Assembly (NCBI GenBank): GCA_949373095.1
Contig: CASIBY010000009.1
Coordinates: forward strand, 1-64,000
Length of the DNA stretch: 64,000 nt
Source of the DNA: Candidatus Poseidoniaceae archaeon
Lineage (GTDB): Archaea > Thermoplasmatota > Poseidoniia > Poseidoniales > Poseidoniaceae
Reading direction: 5' to 3'
Below are positions 1 through 8,803 of the stretch, in pieces (within the stretch, counting starts at the first letter, position 1; each line of letters opens with the position of its first letter). The notes beneath the pieces were generated by a model. That model did no database searches and was not told the origin of the DNA. It saw nothing but the letters and a program-made list of their open reading frames with translations. A program made the position numbers and the translations under genes.

Positions 1-340
1 GATGGTGCTGACGGAAACGACGGTGCTGACGGTACAAATGGAACTGATGGCCAAGATGGTGCTCTGGAAACCCTGGTGCTGACGGTACAAATGGAACTGA
101 TGGCCAAGACGGTGCTCCTGGTAACCCTGGTGCTGACGGTACAAATGGAACTGATGGCGTTGGACGGAAACGATGGTGCTGACGGTACAAATGGAACTGA
201 TGGCCAAGACGGTGCTACGGAAACGATGGTGCTGACGGTACAAATGGAACTGATGGCGTTGACGGAAACGATGGTGCTGACGGGGCTGATGGCACTGACG
301 GAACTGACGGCGCTGATGGAACGAACGGAAGCGCTTCACC
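1..340 (+). repeat. Collagen-like Gly-X-Y repeat region (GADGTNGTDGQDGAPGNPG type), 5'-truncated by window edge
   Basis: Recurrent ggtgctgacggtacaaatggaactgatggc units encoding GADGTNGTDG; reading frame changes between units. Confidence 0.85.
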
Positions 341-514
341 GAATACCATGTTGACCAGTATTTCTTCTCCTGCTGCATCATTGGGATGCACTGCAGGTGG
401 CCGAGTTATGATGCAAGGTCTTGACAATGGAGATGGTGGAGGAACTGCTCAAAACGGTGTTCTTGAATCTGGCGAAGTAGACTACACTACAACCTATTGT
501 AGCAAATATGTGAT

Positions 515-1845
515 TTGGCAGGTGGCTGATATCCACAGCGGGACTGGCGGCAGTTACCCCGGAAATACATGGAGATACTCGTCGGTGATACGCTCTACTT
601 CAGTGCGACTGATGGAAGCAGCGGCCACGAACTGTGGGCTCATGATACCTCAAACGCCTCAACTTGGCGGGTGGCTGATATCAACAGCGGACTGGCCACA
701 GTTACCCCGGATATTACATGGCGATCTTCGTCGGTGATACGCTCTACTTCAGTGCGAATGATGGAAGCAGCGGCAACGAACTGTGGGCTCATGATACCTC
801 AAACGCCTCAACTTGGCGGGTGGCTGATATCCACAGCGGAACTGGCAGCAGTAGCCCCGGATATTACATGGCGATACTCGTCGGTGATACGCTCTACTTC
901 AGTGCGTATGATGGAAGCAGCGGCACAGAACTGTGGGCTCATGATACCTCAAACGCCTCAACTTGGCGGGTGGCTGATATCCGCAGCGGGGCTGGCAGCA
1001 GTAGCCCCGGATAATACATGGCGATACTCGTCGGTGATACGCTCTACTTCAGTGCGTATGATGGAAGCAGCGGCACGAACTGTGGGCTCATGATACCTCA
1101 AACGCCTCAACTTGGCGGGTGGCTGATATCCGCAGCGGAACTGGCAGCAGTAACCCCGGATATTACGATGGCGATACTCGTCGGTGATACGCTCTACTTC
1201 AGTGCGAATGATGGAAGCAGCGGCATAGAACTGTGGGCTCATGATACCTCAAACGCCTCAACTTGGCGGGTGGCTGATATCCGCAGCGGAACTGGCAGCA
1301 GTTACCCCGGATAATAGCATGGAGATACTCGTCGGTGATACGCTCTACTTCGAGTGCGTATGATGGAAGCAGCGGCACGAACTGTGGGCTCATGATACCT
1401 CAAACGCCTCAACTTGGCGGGTGGCTGATATCAACAGCGGGAGTGGCGACAGTAACCCCGGACATTACATGGCGATACTTGTCGGTGATACGCTCTACTT
1501 CAGTGCGAATGATGGAAGCAGCGGCTACGAACTGTGGGCTCATGATACCTCAAACGCCTCAACTTGGCGGGTGGCTGATATCAGCAGCGGAACTGGCAGC
1601 AGTAACCCCGGAAATTACATGGCGATCTTAGTCGGTGATACGCTCTACTTCAGTGCGAATGATGGAAGCAGCGGCGACGAACTGTGGGCTCATGATACCT
1701 CAAACGCCTCAACTTGGCGGGTGGCTGATATCTACAGCGGGACTGGCAGCAGTAACCCCGGATAATACATGGCGATACTCGTCGGTGATACGCTCTACTT
1801 CAGTGCGAATGATGGAAGCAGCGGCCAGAACTGTGGGCGATGGAT
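515..1845 (+). repeat. ~150-bp tandem repeat array (about 9 units)
   Basis: The word catgatacctcaaacgcctcaacttggcgggtggctgatatc begins at 641, 790, 940, 1089, 1240, 1391, 1541 and 1691. Confidence 0.95.
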
Positions 1846-1952
1846 ATTGAGCACAGCATCACGTACGACTGAGCAACGATTCTAATCGGAACGGAAACCT
1901 CAGGAGATCAATTGAACTTTCTCAACAAATGTTCATTGAGGATTACCTGTGA

Positions 1953-2025
1953 TTGGCAGAGGGCCCCCCTTTGCCAAAGGGGGTTGGCAGTCGGTAGCGT
2001 TAGCACCGACCCACTGCAAGCCCTT
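1953..2025 (+). terminator. Structured intergenic region with overlapping GC-rich hairpins (candidate terminator/attenuator)
   Basis: TTGGCAGAGGG-CCC-CCCTTTGCCAA (1953-1977) overlaps CCCCCTTT-GCC-AAAGGGGG (1965-1983); then GTCGGT-agcgttagc-ACCGAC (1990-2010). Confidence 0.5.
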
Positions 2026-2131
2026 TGAATTGTCAATACCTGAGCAATGGGTATTCGGATACGCCCTCTGCACCTATCCGAAGCGATTATGCCGGGGAAT
2101 GGTTTAATTTCAGGAAGATGAAGGGCTGGCT

Positions 2132-3307
2132 ATGCGAAATGACCAGATTTTTGTATTTCTGCTTGTTGTTTTAATGCCCCTGTCTGGATGTATTGGTGAC
2201 ACGAAAGGCAATCAGATTGAAGCGGAAGGTAATCTGATTAATACGGAAGATTGTCAGACAAATAAGGAAGATAGTCAAATAAATTTCCAGCCTGAAAATC
2301 GAGATGAACTCAATACTGCAATACGTGAGTGGATGTCCGATTCTGATGGCGCAAATTCTACTTATGGAGATATCAGCACCTGGAACACCTCATTGATTAC
2401 CGACATGTCTGTATTATTTAGCTATGGAACCCTTTATCCTAACTCCGAGCGTTTCAATTGTGATATCTCAGATTGGGATGTTTCAGGTGTAACTGATATG
2501 AGTGGTATGTTTTCAGGAAGGGAGCATTTCAACCGCGATATCTCGGATTGGGATGTTTCTAGCGTAACTAATATGAAGCGATATGTTTGGGAGGGCAGGG
2601 AGTTTCAATCAAGACATTTCAGAATGGGATGTTTCAAGTGTAACTGATATGAGTGGTATGTTTGATTATGCGGAGAGTTTCAATCAAGACATTTCAGAGT
2701 TGGGATGTTTCAGGTGTAACTGATATGAATCGCATGTTCTCGAGGGCATGGAGTTTCAATCAAGACATTTCAGAATGGGATGTTTCGAGTGTAACCGATA
2801 TGAGTCATATGTTTTCTTATTATTCGTATGCATCTGGGAGTTTCAATCAAGACATTTCAGAATGGAATGTTTCGAGTGTAACCGATATGAGTCGTATGTT
2901 TAGAGGTGCTGAGAGTTTCAATCAAGACATTTCAGATTGGGATGTTTCAGGTGTTACTGATATGAAGAAGTATGTTTGCTCATGCGGGGAGTTTCAATCA
3001 AGACGTTTCACATTGGGATGTTTCAAGTGTAACTGATACGAGAGAGATGTTTGATCATGCAGGGAGTTTCAATCAAGACATTTCAGATTGGAATGTTTCA
3101 AGTGTAGAGGATATGGAGGGTATGTTTAATCATGCAGAGAGTTTCAATCAAGACATTTCAGATTGGAATGTTTCAAGTGTAGAGAAGATGGAGAATATGT
3201 TTGAAAATGCTAAGGATTTATCTGATAATAATAAATGTGTAATTCATACATCATTCAATTCTAACGATAATTGGGAATATAATTGGGATTCATATTGTAG
3301 TGATTGA
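2132..3307 (+). pseudogene. BspA/DUF285-type repeat lipoprotein, split over three overlapping frames
   Basis: N-terminal lipobox (MPLSGC) and repeated [24 protein letters not shown] in ORFs 2132..2647, 2653..3036, 2972..3307. Confidence 0.8.
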
Positions 3308-3326
3308 GCAAAGGGCCCCCCTTTGC
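3308..3326 (+). terminator. GCAAAGGG-CCC-CCCTTTGC hairpin directly after the DUF285 ORF stop
   Basis: Perfect 8-bp stem with 3-nt loop; related copy at 3369-3386. Confidence 0.5.
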
Positions 3327-3395
3327 ACACCCGTCCTTTCAATGGGTACCCATTGCTCATACGTCCAAGCAAAGGGCCCCCCTCTGAGTTTCCAT

Positions 3396-3758
3396 TTATT
3401 TCCCATAAGAAATGACAGGATCATCAGGTTCAACTAGCCGTAGTCTGACTTCGTTGAGATTAGTTTCACTCGTCAAAAATTCAGCTTGATCATAGTAGAA
3501 AATATCCCATCTCTTTGGGTTCTTTTTATCCTCTTTTGTCATTTTTCTTTTCCTTCCGTTGCCGCTTTTTCCATAGTAATTTACAATACAGATGTTAATT
3601 GATTGTCTAATACAAGAGCCCTTATTTTTTGTCTCCCCATTTAGCCTCATAGTTTCCATCTTTTCTCTTACGTAATTTTCGACTGCTGAATATGGAACAT
3701 ACTCTCTCAGATTCAGGCTCTTTCCTCGTTCGGCACCCAGTTTCCTTGCTAAAACCAT
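3396..3758 (-). CDS. Hypothetical protein, 120 aa
   Basis: Open frame with its 3' end facing a hairpin; no family recognised. Confidence 0.45.
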   Translation of the reverse strand: MVLARKLGAERGKSLNLREYVPYSAVENYVREKMETMRLNGETKNKGSCIRQSINICIVNYYGKSGNGRKRKMTKEDKKNPKRWDIFYYDQAEFLTSETNLNEVRLRLVEPDDPVISYGK

Positions 3759-4049
3759 GCTTTTCCATATTGGTATACTACATTAAACTTTAGCCGCTGG
3801 GAGCAGCAAATCTGCTGGAGCAGCAAAATATCCAAATAGAAATCTCCAATTTAATGTGTCTAACCGAGCACCCATTGCAAAGGTTTTGGTAAATCAAAGG
3901 GATAGCAGTGGGCCGGTACAGACGCTACTCAGCCATGAATATCTCACGTAAGGGTGTACAAAGGGTTCCATCTGTTTTTCCGGACGACATGGGTTTCGAC
4001 TCACAAGAATCCTGCCAAACTACAAATGCTCAACACAATAGGTTCAGCC

Positions 4050-6218
4050 ATGCGCAACAACACTCCTCTGTTCTTGGCCTTCTTGATGTTCACCGCAACC
4101 CTTGCTGGTTGCATTGGTGGAGACGAGACTTCAGAATCCGTCGATATCACGCCGTACACCGAACAAATTGATGCAGACAACGTCACCATCAGTAATCTGC
4201 TCACTAACATATCCCAACTGGAATTGGATTATGCTGATTCTCAATCCACTGTTGGACAGCTTCAACAAGATATCGTAAATTTCAGCGGTCTTCTTTCAAC
4301 AGCCAATCAGAACATTGCAAGCATGGAGTCCGAAAAGGCAAGTTTGGAAACTCAACTTGCGAGCGCACAACAAGAACTCAATTCCACGCAAACAGAATTG
4401 CAGACAACCCAAGACGAACTCTATCAGGCCAACAACGAAACCAATCAATCTTCACAAAACAACAATGAATTGCAAGACCAAATTGACAATTTAACAGCAG
4501 AAGTAGCTTCACTACAATCAGACATATCCAATCTGGAATCCACAAATTCTGCCCTTAACGCTTCGCTTAACGAAAACATGTCCACTGTCACTTCTTTACA
4601 AACTCAATTATCCGCAGCCTTCTCCGATTTGTCCGAAGCCAATGCTCAAATTGTTCTTCTCGAATCCAATTGGGCCAATGCAAACGCCACAATTGAAACT
4701 CTTCTGACAGGATGGAGCGGAGCAAATTCAACCATCGCTTCGCTTATCGCAACATCCAGTGCAGTCATATTATCTGATATTGTTGATGTTATTTATTCTC
4801 CAACCTGTCAAGGAATTGCGAAGGAACTGAACCAAGGTTTGGATAATGGTGATGGAAACGGTACTGCTGCAGACGGTCAGTTACATGTTGATGAAATCGA
4901 TTCACTCGCTCTTATTTGTCCTAATCTCATGTTACTCATCAACAGTGGAAGTAGCAGCATTAAGGCCGACGGTCTCACAGCCGTCGGCAACACCCTCTAT
5001 TTCCGAGCCAACGACGGAACCAATGGAGACGAATTGTGGAAGAGCAACGGAACTGCCTCAGGCACGGTGATGGTCAAAGACATCAACAGTGGAAGTAGCA
5101 GCAGTTCTCCCGACTACCTCATAGCCGTTGGCAACACCCTCTATTTCCAAGCCACCGACGGAACCAACGGAACTGAATTGTGGAAGAGCGATGGAACTGC
5201 CTCAGGCACGGTGATGGTCAAGGATATCGTCTCCGGAAGTGGCTATGGTTCCCTCGACGAACTCACAGCCGTTGGCAACGCTCTTTATTTTGAGGCTTAC
5301 GACACAACCTACGGAAAGGCATTGTGGAAGAGCGATGGAACAGCCAATGGCACGGTGATGGTCAAGGACATCTACAGCGGAAGTGATACCTCGAGTCCTC
5401 TCGACCAGCTCACAGCCGTTGGCAACACCCTCTATTTCTCAGGCACCGACGGAACCAACGGATACGAATTGTGGAAGAGCGATGGAACTGCCTCAGGCAC
5501 GGTGATGGTCAAGGATATCCGCAGTGGAAGTAGCCACAGTTATCCCTCTTACCTCACAGCCGTTGGCAACACCGTCTATTTCCAAGCCAGCGACGGAACC
5601 AACGGGACCGAATTTTGGAAGAGCGATGGAACATCCGCTGGCACGGTGATGGTCAAGGATATCTACAGCGGAAGTGGCAGCAGTAATCCCGCCTGGTTCG
5701 CAGCCATTGGCAACACCCTCTATTTCTCAGCCAATGACGGAGCCAACGGAAACGAATTGTGGAAGAGCGACGGAACAGCCTCAGGAACGGTGATGGTCAA
5801 GGACATCTACAGCGGAAGTAGCAGCAGTTCTCCCTTCGAACTCACAGCCGTTGGCAACACCCTCTATTTCTCAGCCAGCGACGGAACCAACGGATACGAA
5901 TTGTGGAAGAGCGATGGAACTGCCTCAGGCACGGTGATGGTCAAGGATATCCACAGTGGAAGTAGCCACAGTAATCCCGCCTGGTTCGCAGCCATTGGCA
6001 ACACCCTCTATTTCCGAGCCAACGACGGTATCAACGGGACCGAATTGTGGAAGAGCGATGGAACATCCTCTGGCACGGCGATGGTCAAGGATATCTACAG
6101 CGGAAGTAGAAGCAGTAATCCCGCCTGGTTCGCAGCCATTGGCAACACTCTCTATTTCTCAACCACCGAAGGATTCGGAACAAACGACATTGACTTGTGG
6201 TTTTATTTACCCAGTTGA
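4050..6218 (+). CDS. Secreted lipoprotein: coiled coil + DUF7151-like module + ELWxxDGT repeats
   Basis: Lipobox LAGC after MRNNTPLFLAFLMFTATLAGCIGG (start chosen inside ORF 3954..6218); ELWKSDGTASGTVMVKDIxSGS...LTAVGNTLYFSAxDGTNG repeats. Confidence 0.85.
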   Translation: MRNNTPLFLAFLMFTATLAGCIGGDETSESVDITPYTEQIDADNVTISNLLTNISQLELDYADSQSTVGQLQQDIVNFSGLLSTANQNIASMESEKASLETQLASAQQELNSTQTELQTTQDELYQANNETNQSSQNNNELQDQIDNLTAEVASLQSDISNLESTNSALNASLNENMSTVTSLQTQLSAAFSDLSEANAQIVLLESNWANANATIETLLTGWSGANSTIASLIATSSAVILSDIVDVIYSPTCQGIAKELNQGLDNGDGNGTAADGQLHVDEIDSLALICPNLMLLINSGSSSIKADGLTAVGNTLYFRANDGTNGDELWKSNGTASGTVMVKDINSGSSSSSPDYLIAVGNTLYFQATDGTNGTELWKSDGTASGTVMVKDIVSGSGYGSLDELTAVGNALYFEAYDTTYGKALWKSDGTANGTVMVKDIYSGSDTSSPLDQLTAVGNTLYFSGTDGTNGYELWKSDGTASGTVMVKDIRSGSSHSYPSYLTAVGNTVYFQASDGTNGTEFWKSDGTSAGTVMVKDIYSGSGSSNPAWFAAIGNTLYFSANDGANGNELWKSDGTASGTVMVKDIYSGSSSSSPFELTAVGNTLYFSASDGTNGYELWKSDGTASGTVMVKDIHSGSSHSNPAWFAAIGNTLYFRANDGINGTELWKSDGTSSGTAMVKDIYSGSRSSNPAWFAAIGNTLYFSTTEGFGTNDIDLWFYLPS

Positions 6219-6300
6219 AATCATTTTCCTAAACGCCCATTTCTCATCCAGGCTAGAATTCTGCTGAATACACTGGCTTGCCATTGCTGGGAGATTAACT

Positions 6301-6326
6301 TCCGGACGACATGGTGTCCGGATTTT
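6301..6326 (+). terminator. TCCGGAC-loop-GTCCGGA-TTTT hairpin
   Basis: 7-bp perfect stem followed by T4, downstream of the lipoprotein gene. Confidence 0.5.
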
Positions 6327-6343
6327 ACATTTGAGAAGATAAC

Positions 6344-8494
6344 TCAAATCCCGGTGTTGAGCGTCCGTTCGGTCTCCTCTGGGTCGATGAACAAGGCGGT
6401 GAGGATCACGAATGTTTCGAGCACGGCAGCGATGTAGAAGATGGACTGATAGTCGTACTGTGCGGCAAAGATAGGTGCCAACTGGTAGCCGATGATGGCG
6501 GAGAGGTTCATCATCGCCATGTAGCCCGTGAATTGCGTTCCACCCACTTCGGCCCAGGTGACCCGCATCATCAGAGAATAGGCACAGATGGAGACGATGG
6601 CCCAGAGGAAGGTGTGAACAATCCACACCAACATCATGAACCAACCTTCGCCCCACATGGATTCGAGCATGCCCCAAGTTAAGGTTGTCAATGAAGCACT
6701 GAGGGCCGCAAACATCAGCACTGATTTCCCCCCAAAGCGCCGACCAAGTTCGCCACCGGCCATGGCCCCCAACATCGTCACCACAAGGATGATCCCGCCC
6801 TTGGTGGCGTTGAACTCTTCTTGGGTCCAACCCAATTCCTGGAGGAAGAGCAACGGAAGAATGGGAATGAGAATGAAGGCGAGGGAAATGACGAGGCTGA
6901 CCACGATACCGAGTTGGGCTGAACGAACCGAAAAGGCCGTTCGGATGTTGCTCAAAATGACGCTAAAGTCTCGAACTTCCTCACCGCCTTCCTCGGCATC
7001 TTCGACCTTCTCAACAGCGTCACCATCCTCCCACGGGAAGCGCTTCTCACCGGGACGTTCACGCATGAAGAGCGGCACCATCATGATGACCACTAAGATC
7101 GGAATCTGTATCAAAAAGGCGCCGCGGATGCCAACAACACCGATGATGGTGCCGAGCCCTGCGCCCCCGATGATACCACCCAAAGACTTGGCCGTGAACA
7201 TGTAACTGTTGACACGCTCAAATTCGTGAGATTGGAGCACATCAACAGCAAGGGCGTCGGTTGAAACATCTTGCAGGGCCGTGAACACGTTGTAGACAAA
7301 GAACAGCGCGCCGAGGAGTGAGATGTTATTGGTCAAATCGGGAACCATCAGCATGGTCACGAGCAGCGCAACCATGCCCGTTTGGGCGATGAGGATCCAT
7401 GGGCGACGGCGTCCAAGAGCCGGTACTTGGAAGCGGTCAATGATGGGACCCCAAAGGAACTTGAATGACCATGGTAAGGTGCCGAGGGTCAACAGGTAGG
7501 CGAGGTCGCCGGCGTCAGCACCCTCTGCAGCGAGGAAAGTGACCATCGTCACGGTGATGAAGCCCCACGGAACACCTTGAGCCACGTACAAGGCGGAAAG
7601 GGTGATGACGCGAGCACGGTAGCTGTCGACGAGGGTTTCACCGTCGGAGGTGGATTCGCCCTCAACGACCTCGGTTTCAAGTTCACCAAAATCTAGGTCA
7701 AGATGGAATCGGTCGCGCTGCTTGGTGGAGATATAACCGACGAGGAACACAACGGAGAAGATCCATCCTGCAAACAAGAAGACTGGGAGAGAGCCGTCAC
7801 CGACTGCCATACCCGTCAACGCTTCACCATCTTCATCAAGAATAGTGAAGTCCAAAACGAGCAGACTGACCACGGTGGTGACCTCTTCGCCATCGTCGTT
7901 GTGTGAACAGAGGGCACTGTTGAAGGCCTCCGCATCAACAGTTAGAGCCAGATTGTAGGCACCCAAAGCCTCCTCCCCAAAGGCCAACTGATCTTCGATT
8001 TCACTCTTGGTCAATCCTTCGATCACATCGGTGAGAAGGGAAGCGTTGTGCCAAGTTAGGTTCACTTCATGGGACCCGGGATTTTCTCCCGACCCCGAAA
8101 GGGTCCATTCACCCTTGGTAGCGGTTCCTGTAATCGTGTCGGGTGCATTGGCCTCGCCGCCCGTACAAAGCGGACCTCCCGAGGTCTCGTCTTCACCGTA
8201 GGTCAGGGAGAAGAGAACGCCGACAACGTGACCACCAGCCGCTTCGATTGCTTCGACGATGGTTGAGGAATCAAGGCTCCATTCAGCGGTTGATTCGTCT
8301 TGATAATCAGCCGATTTCGTCTCCAATTCAATGGACGTCATGGACGAATCAACAGTGTAGGTGCCGGTCGTTTCTGAGCCACCTCCACCGCCGCCAAGGC
8401 ATCCGGTAACTGGTGCGAGAACGACCAGCATCAACAGAAGATGAACCGGTCGCATGGACGAAGGGTGGCCCTGTTCAACTTCAAGATTGTTCAC
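6344..8494 (-). CDS. MFS transporter with N-terminal lipobox and extracytoplasmic domain
   Basis: Lipobox APVTGCLGGGGGG, ~200 aa soluble region, then many TM helices with MFS-like motifs (RRRPWI, EFERVNSYMFTAKSLGGIIGG). Confidence 0.75.
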   Translation of the reverse strand: MNNLEVEQGHPSSMRPVHLLLMLVVLAPVTGCLGGGGGGSETTGTYTVDSSMTSIELETKSADYQDESTAEWSLDSSTIVEAIEAAGGHVVGVLFSLTYGEDETSGGPLCTGGEANAPDTITGTATKGEWTLSGSGENPGSHEVNLTWHNASLLTDVIEGLTKSEIEDQLAFGEEALGAYNLALTVDAEAFNSALCSHNDDGEEVTTVVSLLVLDFTILDEDGEALTGMAVGDGSLPVFLFAGWIFSVVFLVGYISTKQRDRFHLDLDFGELETEVVEGESTSDGETLVDSYRARVITLSALYVAQGVPWGFITVTMVTFLAAEGADAGDLAYLLTLGTLPWSFKFLWGPIIDRFQVPALGRRRPWILIAQTGMVALLVTMLMVPDLTNNISLLGALFFVYNVFTALQDVSTDALAVDVLQSHEFERVNSYMFTAKSLGGIIGGAGLGTIIGVVGIRGAFLIQIPILVVIMMVPLFMRERPGEKRFPWEDGDAVEKVEDAEEGGEEVRDFSVILSNIRTAFSVRSAQLGIVVSLVISLAFILIPILPLLFLQELGWTQEEFNATKGGIILVVTMLGAMAGGELGRRFGGKSVLMFAALSASLTTLTWGMLESMWGEGWFMMLVWIVHTFLWAIVSICAYSLMMRVTWAEVGGTQFTGYMAMMNLSAIIGYQLAPIFAAQYDYQSIFYIAAVLETFVILTALFIDPEETERTLNTGI

Positions 8495-8581
8495 GCCTGT
8501 TTGAGGCGTTCCGCCTCAATCCCAAATGCTCATTCCATGCGAACGTAGGCACGCAAGGACGGTTCAGGCACGGCCTCTTAG

Positions 8582-8725
8582 CCATTTGAGCCGATAGTTC
8601 AGCAACCAATGCAACCTGTCCAGCCACAACCCGTGCAACCTGCATACAACCCCGCAGCTCAGCAGCCGAATCAAGTTCAGCCATCAGCAGGCTTGGATCT
8701 TTCTTTCCTTGATGAACTTCTCTGA
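8582..8725 (+). pseudogene. Orphan C-terminal coding remnant (P/Q-rich tail)
   Basis: Frame translates to ...QQPMQPVQPQPVQPAYNPAAQQPNQVQPSAGLDLSFLDELL*, preceded by TAG at 8579-8581. Confidence 0.45.
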
Positions 8726-8803
8726 GTATGGTCAAAGGAATTTATCGCAGTTGGAAACTAAAACTTGCCGTCCATCAATTACCCTTTCATCCAATGTCAA
8801 CTA

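Larger units (their letters stand above)
1..1860 (+). pseudogene. Large secreted/surface repeat protein: collagen-like region, GLDNGDGxGTAxxGxLxxxEVDxxxxxC module (DUF7151-like), then ELWxxDGT-like repeats; broken by many single-nt frame changes
   Basis: Peptides from successive + ORFs (348..737, 569..1093, 718..1014, 1018..1314, 1421..1765) are pieces of one repeat protein: ELWAHDTSNASTWRVADIxSGTGSSxPGxYMAILVGDTLYFSANDGSSG. Confidence 0.75.

Noticed and set aside
1-340. Regular short repeats reminiscent of a CRISPR array
   Set aside because: Units are contiguous, coding (Gly-X-Y), and lack unique spacers or nearby cas genes.
2132-3307. Tandem ~75-bp repeats as a possible non-coding satellite
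   Set aside because: They translate to the well-known DUF285 MF...SFNQDIS...W motif.
6207-6830. 207-aa minus-strand ORF
   Set aside because: Overlaps the MFS gene in another frame with low-complexity Arg/His-rich composition; a shadow ORF.
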